Positions 26,731 to 35,165 of a stretch of 64,000 bases of DNA are shown piece after piece. Position numbers and translations under genes: made by a program. The notes beneath the pieces are model-generated. The model did not search any database. It was not told the DNA's origin and saw only the letters and a program-made list of their open reading frames with translations. Location of the stretch: positions 1-64,000 of the forward strand of contig NZ_PZKE01000005.1 of NCBI RefSeq assembly GCF_003034965.1. The letters run 5' to 3'. Origin of the DNA: Fuscovulum blasticum DSM 2131 (GTDB lineage Bacteria > Pseudomonadota > Alphaproteobacteria > Rhodobacterales > Rhodobacteraceae). The number at the start of each line of letters is the position of its first letter. Position 1 is the first letter of the stretch.

Positions 26731-29046
26731 ATGCCCGAACGCCACAAGATGTTGCAGGTCATGAGCCCTTCAGAACGCGCCCTTCACCGGGATGTCTGGT
26801 CCAGATTGTCAAGGCTGCGGCGCCAGAAGCGTGTGCAGACGGCAACGACTCTGGGCCTGGTGTTTCTTGGCCCCGTGCTGGTGGTGGCCACCTTCCTGGC
26901 GCTGGGGCCGTTCAATCAGGGCGCGACAACGCCGCAACTGCGGCTGATTCTGCTGGCCGATCTGGTCTATGTTCTGCTGGTGGCGGCGCTGGTGCTGTAC
27001 CGCGTGGCGCGGCTAGTGGCCGACCGGCGCAGCCAGTCGGCCGGATCGCGGCTGCACCTGCGGCTGTCGGGCGTGTTTGCCGGGGTGGCGCTGGTGCCCA
27101 CCGTGCTGGTCGCGGTCTTTGCGGTCTTGTCGGTCAACCTGGGGCTTGAGGGCTGGTTTTCCGACCGGGTGCGCTCGGTCGTCGGGTCGTCACTGGCCGC
27201 CGCCGAAGCCTATGAGGGCGAACAGCGCGAAGACCTGATGCAGGATGCGCATGCGCTGGCATCCTATCTGAACCTTGCCAAGCAGAAGACCTTTTTCCTG
27301 CGGGACGATCAGTTGCGTCCGCTGCTGAGCCAGGGGCAGGATGCCATTCAGCGCGGGCTGAAAGAGGCCTATCTGATTGACGGAACCGGCACGCTGAAGA
27401 CGCGCGGCGATCGGTCTTACCTGTTCGGCTTTGAAACCGTGACGCCCGAACAACTGGCCCGCGCCCGCACCGGCGAGACGGTGATGATCGAGGACTGGCC
27501 GAACAACGAATTCCGGGCGCTGGTGCATCTGGAGGCCTATCCCGACCGCTATCTTTACGTCAGCCGCGATGTGGACGGGTCAATCCTGTCGCTGCTGGAT
27601 GAAACCAAGGAAACGGTGCGGCTTTACAGCCAGCTTGAAAGCGACCGGGGCAAGCTGCTGCTGAATTTCGGGCTGATCTATCTGGGCTTCGCGCTGATCC
27701 TGATCCTGGCGGCAATCTGGCTGGGCCTGTGGTTCGCGGAACGGCTGTCGCGCCCGGTGGGGCGGCTGGCGGGGGCGGCGCAGCAGGTTGGGGCGGGCGA
27801 TCTGGATGTGCAGGTCCGCGAGGAAGAAGGCGATGACGAAATCGCCATGCTGGGCCGGCTGTTCAACCAGATGACGCGGCAGTTGAAGGGCCAGCGCGAG
27901 GCGCTGATGGAAAGCAACCGCCAGACCGAACGGCGGCGGCGGCTGTTCGATTCGGTGCTGTCGAACGTGACGGCCGGGGTGATTGGTCTGGATGCCAACG
28001 GGCAGGTCGATTTCATCAACCGCGCCGCCGAAGGCCTGCTGGACATCACGGGCGAATTGCATGGCGTGACCATGGCCAGTGCCGTGCCCGAGTTTGAACC
28101 GCTGTTCGCGCGGCTCAAGGACGAGGGCGGCGCGGGGGTGCAGGAAGAGGTGAAGCTGACGCGTCGGGGCAAGCTGGAAAGCCTGCTGGTGCGGATGAGC
28201 GTGCGGCGCAGCGACAGCGGCCGGCTGGAAGGCTATGTGGTGGCCTTTGACGATGTGACCGATCTGGTCACCGCGCAGCGCATGGCGGCCTGGGGCGATG
28301 TGGCGCGGCGCATCGCGCATGAGATCAAGAACCCGCTGACGCCGATTGCCCTGTCGGCCGAACGGCTGAAGCGCAAGTTCCTGACCCAGGTGCGCGACCC
28401 CGAAGACCTGGAACAGTTGACCGACGTTATCGTTCGCCAGACCAATGACTTGCGCCGCATAGTTGATGAATTCTCCAAATTCGCCCGGATGCCCGAACCG
28501 GACCGGCGCGAAAGCAATCTGGTGCAGATCCTGCGCGATGCCGTCACCCTGCAAGTGGCCGGCCAGCCGGATGTGCGCTTCGTGACCGAGATCCCCGAGG
28601 GGCCGGTGACGATGGATCTGGATGCCGCCATGATCGGGCAGGCGCTGACAAACCTGATCAAGAACGCTGGGGAGGCGATTGACTCCTTTAAGGAAAAGAA
28701 TTCATTGCAGGACATCGCGCCCGAAATCAGGATCAGCCTGACCTCGGATGACATCGAAAGCGTGATCCGCATCGCCGACAACGGCATCGGCCTGCCGCCC
28801 GACCGGGCGCGGCTGTTCGAACCCTATGTCACCACGCGCGCCAAGGGCACCGGCCTTGGCCTGCCCATCGTCAAGAAGATCATCGAAGAACATGGCGGCA
28901 CGCTGGCGTTGCTGGACGCGCCCCTGTTCGAAGGCAATGCCCATGCCGGCGCGCTGGCCGAGATCCGGCTTCCGCGCCTTGCCAAGCGCCGCATGGGCCG
29001 CAACATCGGGCCGCAATCGCCGGCCCAAGGGGGAACCGCAGCATGA
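26731..29046 (+). CDS. ntrY: Sensor histidine kinase NtrY
   Basis: A 771-aa membrane kinase of the NtrYX system linked to nitrogen and redox or envelope signals. It has three N-terminal transmembrane helices (about 45-66, 78-100, 110-135), a periplasmic segment, a fourth helix near 310-335, a HAMP domain, a PAS domain, the H-box with His530 (AHEIKNPLTP) and an HATPase domain ending near residue 745. The start is not certain: ATG 26731 is used, while 26749 and 26761 (MSPSERALHRDVW) are in frame and 26761 has AGGT upstream. It overlaps ntrX by ATGA. Confidence 0.93.
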   Translation: MPERHKMLQVMSPSERALHRDVWSRLSRLRRQKRVQTATTLGLVFLGPVLVVATFLALGPFNQGATTPQLRLILLADLVYVLLVAALVLYRVARLVADRRSQSAGSRLHLRLSGVFAGVALVPTVLVAVFAVLSVNLGLEGWFSDRVRSVVGSSLAAAEAYEGEQREDLMQDAHALASYLNLAKQKTFFLRDDQLRPLLSQGQDAIQRGLKEAYLIDGTGTLKTRGDRSYLFGFETVTPEQLARARTGETVMIEDWPNNEFRALVHLEAYPDRYLYVSRDVDGSILSLLDETKETVRLYSQLESDRGKLLLNFGLIYLGFALILILAAIWLGLWFAERLSRPVGRLAGAAQQVGAGDLDVQVREEEGDDEIAMLGRLFNQMTRQLKGQREALMESNRQTERRRRLFDSVLSNVTAGVIGLDANGQVDFINRAAEGLLDITGELHGVTMASAVPEFEPLFARLKDEGGAGVQEEVKLTRRGKLESLLVRMSVRRSDSGRLEGYVVAFDDVTDLVTAQRMAAWGDVARRIAHEIKNPLTPIALSAERLKRKFLTQVRDPEDLEQLTDVIVRQTNDLRRIVDEFSKFARMPEPDRRESNLVQILRDAVTLQVAGQPDVRFVTEIPEGPVTMDLDAAMIGQALTNLIKNAGEAIDSFKEKNSLQDIAPEIRISLTSDDIESVIRIADNGIGLPPDRARLFEPYVTTRAKGTGLGLPIVKKIIEEHGGTLALLDAPLFEGNAHAGALAEIRLPRLAKRRMGRNIGPQSPAQGGTAA

Positions 29047-30455
29047 GCATCCTTATCGTCGACGATGAAAAGGACATCCGTGAACTGATCGGCGACATCC
29101 TTCGCGACGAAGGCTATCTCGTCCGTCTTGCCGGCAATTCCGATGACTGCATGACCGAGATCAACGCCGACCCGCCGGCGCTGATGATCCTGGACATCTG
29201 GCTCAAGGACAGCCGGATGGACGGGATCGACATTCTCAAGACCGTCAAGCGCGACAACCCGGACATTCCCGTCATCATCATCTCGGGGCATGGCAATATT
29301 GAAATCGCTGTCGCCGCCATCAAGCAGGGCGCCTATGACTTCATCGAAAAACCGTTCAACATCGACCAGTTGATCGTGGTGGTGACGCGGGCGATGGAAA
29401 CCAGCCGCCTGCGCCGGGAAAACCACGAACTGCGCCGCCGCGATGTCAGCTCGGCCGAGATGGTCGGCAGCTCTGCCGCCTTCAAGGGGCTGAAATCGCA
29501 ACTGGAAAAGGTCACCAAGTCGAACGGCCGGGTCATGCTGACCGGGCAGCCCGGATCGGGCAAGGAAATGGCGGCCCGCTTCATTCATTCCAATTCGAAC
29601 CGGGCCGCGGCCCCGTTCATCAGCGTCTCGTCGGCCACGATCGAGCCGGAGCGGATGGAAGAGGTGCTGTTCGGGCGCGAAACCCCGGATCGCGGGGTGG
29701 AACCGGGCCTGCTGGAACAGGCGCATGGCGGCGTGGTCTATTTCGACGAAGTGGGCGACATGCCGCTGGGCACCCAGTCCAAGATCCTGCGGGTGCTGAC
29801 CGAACAGCAGTTCACCCGCGCGGGCGGGGCTGACAAGGTGCGGGTCGATCTGCGGGTGATCTCGTCCACCACGCGCGATCTGCCGGGGGAAATCCGGGCC
29901 GGGCGCTTCCGGCAGGAGCTGTACGACCGACTGAACGTGGTGCCGATTGCGGTGCCGTCGCTGTCAGAGCGCCGCGAGGACATTCCCGAACTGGCGCGGC
30001 ATTTCATCGACTGGTTCCACCGCAGCCAGGGCCTGCCGGCGCGCGCCCTCAGCCAGGAAGCCGAGGCGACCCTGCAGACCATGGCCTGGCCCGGCAACAT
30101 CCGCCAGTTGCGCAATGTGATCGAGCGGGTGCTGATCCTGGGCGAAAGCGGCGGCGCCATCGAGGCGCGCGAATTGCCCGGGCCAGAGCAGCACAGCGGT
30201 TCGGGCGAGGGCATGGTTCTGGGCGGGCAGATCGCCACGCTGCCCCTGCGCGAGGCGCGCGAGCTGTTCGAACGCGAATACCTGCTGACCCAGATCAACC
30301 GCTTCGGCGGCAACATCAGCCGCACCGCGGGCTTTGTCGGGATGGAGCGCAGCGCGCTGCACCGCAAGCTGAAATCGCTGGGGGTTGTCACCTCGTCCCG
30401 CGGCTATCGCGGCGAGACGGGCGAGGGCGACGATGACCTTGGCGGCGATGAGTGA
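29043..30455 (+). CDS. ntrX: Response regulator NtrX
   Basis: A 470-aa AAA+ regulator. The receiver has Asp51 (LMILDIWLKDSRMDG) and Lys103 (IEKPF). Walker A reads GQPGSGKE (168-175) instead of the usual GESGTGKE, and the GAFTGA loop is absent (the LFGRETPDRGVEPG stretch occupies its place). The arginine-finger and sensor II region (FRQELYDRLNV, WPGNIRQLRN) and the C-terminal Fis HTH are present. Alphaproteobacterial NtrX proteins generally lack GAFTGA; family knowledge. A Gly/Asp/Glu-rich tail follows the HTH. Confidence 0.94.
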   Translation: MSILIVDDEKDIRELIGDILRDEGYLVRLAGNSDDCMTEINADPPALMILDIWLKDSRMDGIDILKTVKRDNPDIPVIIISGHGNIEIAVAAIKQGAYDFIEKPFNIDQLIVVVTRAMETSRLRRENHELRRRDVSSAEMVGSSAAFKGLKSQLEKVTKSNGRVMLTGQPGSGKEMAARFIHSNSNRAAAPFISVSSATIEPERMEEVLFGRETPDRGVEPGLLEQAHGGVVYFDEVGDMPLGTQSKILRVLTEQQFTRAGGADKVRVDLRVISSTTRDLPGEIRAGRFRQELYDRLNVVPIAVPSLSERREDIPELARHFIDWFHRSQGLPARALSQEAEATLQTMAWPGNIRQLRNVIERVLILGESGGAIEARELPGPEQHSGSGEGMVLGGQIATLPLREARELFEREYLLTQINRFGGNISRTAGFVGMERSALHRKLKSLGVVTSSRGYRGETGEGDDDLGGDE

Positions 30456-30530
30456 CGGCAGGCTGCGCCGATTGACCCGCTGGCATGGACGTGACATTCA
30501 GGCCCGACGTGGAACCGACCGGGGTATCTG

Positions 30531-31910
30531 ATGAAGGTGATCATCTGCGGCGCGGGACAGGTGGGCTGGCAGATCGCGCGCCAGCTTTCGGGCGAAAAGA
30601 ACGATGTCACCGTGGTTGACGTGAACGCCGATCTGGTGCGCCGGGCGACGGAAACGCTGGACGTTCAGGGTGTTGTGGGGTTTGCCAGCCACCCGGATGT
30701 GCTGGAAAAGGCCGGGGCGCGCGATGCCGACATGATCATCGCCGCGACCCATTCCGACGAAGTGAACATGGTGACCTGCCAGATCGCGCAGGCGGTGTTC
30801 AACGTCACCCGCAAGATCGCGCGGGTGCGGGCGCAAAGCTATCTGTCGGACGCCTACAGCGACCTTTACACGCAGGACCGGCTGGCGATCGACGTGGTGA
30901 TCAGCCCCGAGCATGAGGTGGCCGAGGCCGCGCTGCAACGGCTGGCGGCCCCGGCGACCTTTGACACCGAAGTGTTCATGGGCGGGCGGGCGCAGCTTCT
31001 GGGCATCCAGTTGACCGAAGATTGCCCGGTGCTGAACACGCCCCTGCGGCAGTTGAACGAACTGTTTTCCACCCTGCGGGCCATTGTCGTGGGCGTGCGG
31101 CGCGAGGGGCGGCTTTTCGCACCCGAACCGGGCGACCAGTTGCTGGCCGAGGACCAGATCTATGTCTTCACCCATTCCGAAGACGTGAACCGCTGCCTGG
31201 AAATCTTTGGCAAGAAGAACAAGAAGCAGGAACGCCTGGTTATCATCGGGGCGGGCAATGTGGGCCTTGGCGTGGCCATCGCGCTGGAAAAGCGCAGTGC
31301 CCGCGTGCGGACCAAGATCATCGAGAAGGACCGCCCCACCGCCGAACGCGCCGCCGATGCGCTGGAGCGGACCATCGTGCTGAACGGCGACGGCATGGAC
31401 ATGGACCTGCTGATGGAAGCCGCCATTGACCGCGCCGACGCGGTGCTGGCGGTGACGGATGATGACAAGACCAACCTTCTGGTCTCGGTCCGGGCCAAGC
31501 AGGCAGGCTGCCCGATGGCGATTGCGCTGGTGAACGATCCGACGCTGGCGCCGCTGATGGCGCCGCTGGACATTGACGCCTACATCAACCCCCGCGCGAC
31601 CACGGTGTCGTCGATCCTGCGGCACATCCGGCACGGGCGGGTGCGGCATGTCTATGCCATCGGCGATGCCGAGGCCGAGCTGATCGAGGCGCAGGTGATG
31701 TCCACCTCGCCGCTGGCGGGCAAGCTGATCCGCGATGTCGAATTTCCCGAAGGTGTGCTGGTCGGCGCGGTGATGAAATCCGGCGACAAGGTGCTGAAGC
31801 CGACCGGCGATCTGCGGATCGAGGCGGGCGACGTGATCGCGCTGTTCGCGATGGCCAAGGACGTGACCGAGGTCGAGCGGCTGTTGCTGGTCTCGATCGA
31901 CTTCTTCTGA
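30531..31910 (+). CDS. trkA: Trk potassium-uptake regulatory protein TrkA
   Basis: A 459-aa peripheral membrane protein that gates TrkH through NAD(H)/ATP binding. It contains two RCK units, each with a Rossmann motif (GAGQVGWQIA near residue 7, GAGNVGLGVA near 239) and a TrkA-C domain. The end of the gene is 4 bases from trkH. ntrYX-trkAH linkage is common in alphaproteobacteria. Confidence 0.96.
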   Translation: MKVIICGAGQVGWQIARQLSGEKNDVTVVDVNADLVRRATETLDVQGVVGFASHPDVLEKAGARDADMIIAATHSDEVNMVTCQIAQAVFNVTRKIARVRAQSYLSDAYSDLYTQDRLAIDVVISPEHEVAEAALQRLAAPATFDTEVFMGGRAQLLGIQLTEDCPVLNTPLRQLNELFSTLRAIVVGVRREGRLFAPEPGDQLLAEDQIYVFTHSEDVNRCLEIFGKKNKKQERLVIIGAGNVGLGVAIALEKRSARVRTKIIEKDRPTAERAADALERTIVLNGDGMDMDLLMEAAIDRADAVLAVTDDDKTNLLVSVRAKQAGCPMAIALVNDPTLAPLMAPLDIDAYINPRATTVSSILRHIRHGRVRHVYAIGDAEAELIEAQVMSTSPLAGKLIRDVEFPEGVLVGAVMKSGDKVLKPTGDLRIEAGDVIALFAMAKDVTEVERLLLVSIDFF

Positions 31911-31914
31911 CGCG

Positions 31915-33453
31915 ATGCTGGCCCGGCTGACCGCATTGCCGTTGCTGGTCGTCCTGCTGGGCGGCACGGCGCTGGTGGCGTTGCTGCCGTCGGGCCATGC
32001 GCTGATTCTGGGTGACATGCGAACGGCGCGGGCGTTCTTCTATGCCGCGCTGATGCTGGCCGTGCTGACGGTGATGCTGGGGCTGGCCACCGCGCATTGG
32101 CGGCCGCGCAATGCGGCGCGGGCGCAACTGGCGGCGCTGGTCGGGGCCTATGTCGTGCTGCCGGTGGCGATGGCGTTGCCCGTGGTCTGGGCGGTGCGCG
32201 ACACCAGCCTGATCAACGCCTGGTTCGAGATGATGACCTGTTTCACCACCACCGGGTCATCGGTCTATGAACCGGGCCGGCTGCCACCTTCGGTGCATCT
32301 GTGGCGGGCGCTGGTGTCCTGGCTGGGCGGCTATTTCATCCTGCTGGCGGCCTATGCGATTCTGGCGCCGCTGAATCTGGGCGGGGCCGAGGTGATTTCC
32401 GGCCGGGTGCCGGGGCGCGGCGCGCATGGCGCGACGCAGATCACCCGCGTTGCCGACCCGGCGCTGCGTCTCAGCCGCTATGCGATGGCGATCCTGCCGG
32501 TCTATGCCGGGCTGACGCTGGCGCTGTGGGTGGCGCTGCTGATCGCGGGTGAGGATGGCCTGCTGGCGCTGACCCATGCCATGGGCACGCTGTCCACCTC
32601 GGGCGTCTCGGCGGGGATCGGGCTGTCGGTCACCGGGTCGGGGCTGGCGGGCGAGGTGCTGATCCTTGGATTTCTGGTCTTTGCCCTCAGCCGGCGGCTG
32701 ATGCCGGTGCCGGGGGTGGGGCTGTCGGACCGCAAGATCTGGCACGACCCCGAGCTTCGGCTGGCGGCCTTCCTGACGGCGGTCGTGGTGCTGGTCCTGA
32801 TGACACGGCACCTGATGTCCGAGGTCGAGGCGCCGCGCGAAATGGCCACGGCCACCGGCATTGCCCGTGCGCTGTGGGGGGCGATGTTCACCGCCTTGTC
32901 GTTCCTGACAACCACCGGCTACGAATCCGCCTACTGGTCATCGGCGCGCGACTGGGCCGGGCTGGGGGCGCCGGGTCTGATGCTGCTGGGGCTGGCAATT
33001 GTCGGCGGCGGGGTCGCCACCACGGCGGGCGGGGTCAAGCTCTTGCGGGTCTATGCGCTGCTGCGGCAGGGCGAGCGCGAGCTGGAGCGGATCATCCACC
33101 CCAATTCGGTGGGCGGGCAGGGCGCCGAAGGGCGGCGGCTGCGCGGGGAAGGCGCCTATATGGCCTGGGTCTTCTTCATGCTGTTCGCGCTGTCCATCGG
33201 CCTTGTGACCGCGGTGCTGACGCTGACCGGCCAGGCCTTTCAGCCGGCGCTGGTCCTGGGCATTTCGGCGCTGACCACAACCGGCCCGCTGATCCAGGTC
33301 GCCACGGCCGAGCCGCTGTCCTATGCGGTGCTGAGCAATGCCGAAAAGATCGTGCTGGGCGTGACCATGGTCGTGGGCCGGCTGGAGACTTTGGCGCTTA
33401 TCGCGCTGGTTGCACCGGGGGGCTGGCGGGGCAAGGCGCAATTCCACATGTAA
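31915..33453 (+). CDS. trkH: Trk potassium-uptake channel TrkH
   Basis: A 512-aa inner-membrane channel with four pore-loop repeats, visible as TTTGSS, STSGVS, TTTGYE and TTTGPL, each contributing a filter glycine. About ten hydrophobic segments cover the length. With TrkA it forms a K+ uptake system. Confidence 0.95.
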   Translation: MLARLTALPLLVVLLGGTALVALLPSGHALILGDMRTARAFFYAALMLAVLTVMLGLATAHWRPRNAARAQLAALVGAYVVLPVAMALPVVWAVRDTSLINAWFEMMTCFTTTGSSVYEPGRLPPSVHLWRALVSWLGGYFILLAAYAILAPLNLGGAEVISGRVPGRGAHGATQITRVADPALRLSRYAMAILPVYAGLTLALWVALLIAGEDGLLALTHAMGTLSTSGVSAGIGLSVTGSGLAGEVLILGFLVFALSRRLMPVPGVGLSDRKIWHDPELRLAAFLTAVVVLVLMTRHLMSEVEAPREMATATGIARALWGAMFTALSFLTTTGYESAYWSSARDWAGLGAPGLMLLGLAIVGGGVATTAGGVKLLRVYALLRQGERELERIIHPNSVGGQGAEGRRLRGEGAYMAWVFFMLFALSIGLVTAVLTLTGQAFQPALVLGISALTTTGPLIQVATAEPLSYAVLSNAEKIVLGVTMVVGRLETLALIALVAPGGWRGKAQFHM

Positions 33454-33597
33454 CGGCCTGATTTTCGGGCTGGAATCTGCGCGATTCGCAGCTAATACTG
33501 CTTTCATTCGCAGGGCCTGCGGATACCGCGGCCTTTCCGGCCAGAAACTTCAACCGTGCCGCGACAAAACGCGGCCATCGCGCAAGGCAAAACAACA

Positions 33598-33831
33598 ATG
33601 GCTGGCGACAAGCAAAACCTGCAGGACGCGTTTCTCAATCACGTCCGCAAGGCCAAGGTTCCGGTAACGATCTTCCTGATCAACGGCGTCAAGTTGCAGG
33701 GCGTGATTACCTGGTTTGACAATTTCTGCGTGCTGTTGCGCCGTGACGGTCAATCCCAGCTTGTCTACAAGCACGCGATCTCCACCATCATGCCGGGTGC
33801 GCCGATCAGCCTTTATGAAGGTGAAGACTGA
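33598..33831 (+). CDS. hfq: RNA chaperone Hfq
   Basis: A 77-aa hexameric RNA-binding protein that supports small-RNA regulation. The Sm1 motif ([21 protein letters not shown]) and the Sm2 motif YKHAIS near residue 58 are intact. The alphaproteobacterial form is short, without the long C-terminal tail of E. coli Hfq. ATG 33598 with AAGG upstream. TAATAC at 33493-33498 is a possible -10 upstream. Its TGA shares a base with the proposed hflX start. Confidence 0.96.
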   Translation: MAGDKQNLQDAFLNHVRKAKVPVTIFLINGVKLQGVITWFDNFCVLLRRDGQSQLVYKHAISTIMPGAPISLYEGED

Positions 33832-35165
33832 TTTCCGACCTTCCCGAAGATGACGACGACGATCCGCTGTTCGAAGACGGCGGAATCGACGCCTATGAAA
33901 CGGCGGCGCGGCCCACCCGTGCCTGGGTGCTGCACCCCGACCTGAAGGCCCGCAACACCCGCCGCCTGCCCGAACACGGGCTGGCGGAAGCGGTGTCTCT
34001 GGCCATGGCGCTGCCCGCGATCGAGGTGGTCGGGTCCGAAGTCGTGCGGCTGTCCAAGGTGGCGCCGGGCACGCTGTTCGGGACCGGCAAGCTGGAAGAG
34101 CTGAAGACCCGTTTCAAGGCCGAAGGCATTGAGCTGGTGCTGGTAGACGGGCCGGTGACGCCGGTGCAGCAGCGCAATCTGGAAAAGGACTGGGGCGTCA
34201 AACTTCTGGACCGGACCAGCCTGATCCTTGAAATCTTTGCCGACCGCGCCCGCACCCGCGAAGGTGTGTTGCAGGTGGAACTGGCGGCGCTGTCCTATCA
34301 GCGGTCCCGCCTTGTGCGGGCCTGGACCCACCTTGAACGTCAGCGGGGCGGCTTTGGCTTTGTCGGCGGTCCGGGGGAAACCCAGATCGAATCCGACCGC
34401 CGCGCCATTGACGATCAGGTGGTGCGGCTGAAGCGCCAGTTGGAACGGGTGGTCAAGACACGCGAGTTGCACCGGGCCGCGCGGGCCAAGGTGCCGTTCC
34501 CGATTGTCGCGCTGGTCGGCTATACCAATGCCGGCAAATCGACGCTGTTCAACCGGATCACCGGCGCCTCGGTCATGGCCAAGGACATGCTGTTCGCCAC
34601 GCTTGACCCCACGATGCGCGGCGTGGTGCTGCCCTCTGGCCGCAAGATCATCCTGTCCGATACGGTGGGGTTCATCAGCGACTTGCCGACGCAACTGGTG
34701 GCCGCCTTCCGCGCCACGCTGGAAGAGGTGCTGTCGGCCGATCTGATCTGCCATGTCCGCGACATCAGCCACCCCGAAACCGCCGAACAGGCCGCCGATG
34801 TGGCCGATATTCTGGCCAGCCTTGGCGTGACCTCGGCCACCCCGCAGATCGAGGTCTGGAACAAGCTGGATCTGGTCGGTCCCTCGGACCGCGAGGCGCT
34901 GGTGGCGCAATCGGCCCAGCGGTCCGATGTGCTGCCGGTTTCGGCGCTGACGGGCGAAGGGATCGACGCGCTCCTGGACCGCATCTCGCAGTCGTTCGAA
35001 GAGGAAAAGACCGAGGTGACGCTTCACCTTGGCTTTGCCGACGGCCGCCGTCGGGCCTGGCTGCACGATCAGGCGGTGGTGGTGTCGGAAGCCGATACCG
35101 AAACCGGATGGGATGTGACCGTGCGCTGGACCGCGCGCCAGCAGAAGCGCTGGCGCGAGGCCTGA
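33831..35165 (+). CDS. hflX: Ribosome-associated GTPase HflX, apparently starting at ATT
   Basis: A 444-aa (from ATT) GTPase that splits stalled ribosomes. The N-terminal HflX domain (RAWVLHPDLK, GTGKLEELK), the glycine-rich linker and the G domain with GYTNAGKST, DTVGFI and NKLD are present. No ATG, GTG or TTG exists between an in-frame TGA at 33822 and GTG 33927; starting at 33927 would remove residues of the RAWVLHPDL segment plus an acidic leader. ATT at 33831 overlaps the hfq stop (TGATT), follows AAGGTG, and gives [10 protein letters not shown], like the MSDLP starts I recall in relatives. CTG 33828 is the other option. A sequencing error here is possible. Confidence 0.85.
   Translation: MSDLPEDDDDDPLFEDGGIDAYETAARPTRAWVLHPDLKARNTRRLPEHGLAEAVSLAMALPAIEVVGSEVVRLSKVAPGTLFGTGKLEELKTRFKAEGIELVLVDGPVTPVQQRNLEKDWGVKLLDRTSLILEIFADRARTREGVLQVELAALSYQRSRLVRAWTHLERQRGGFGFVGGPGETQIESDRRAIDDQVVRLKRQLERVVKTRELHRAARAKVPFPIVALVGYTNAGKSTLFNRITGASVMAKDMLFATLDPTMRGVVLPSGRKIILSDTVGFISDLPTQLVAAFRATLEEVLSADLICHVRDISHPETAEQAADVADILASLGVTSATPQIEVWNKLDLVGPSDREALVAQSAQRSDVLPVSALTGEGIDALLDRISQSFEEEKTEVTLHLGFADGRRRAWLHDQAVVVSEADTETGWDVTVRWTARQQKRWREA

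Noticed and set aside
24067-26745. An 892-residue minus-strand open frame antisense to dusB-ntrB-ntrC
   Set aside because: Long shadow frames are common at this GC content; the plus-strand genes are unambiguous and overlap correctly.
33927-35165. GTG 33927 as the hflX start
   Set aside because: It would cut the conserved RAWVLHPDL segment and leave a 95-base gap after hfq, whereas coupling at the hfq stop is expected.
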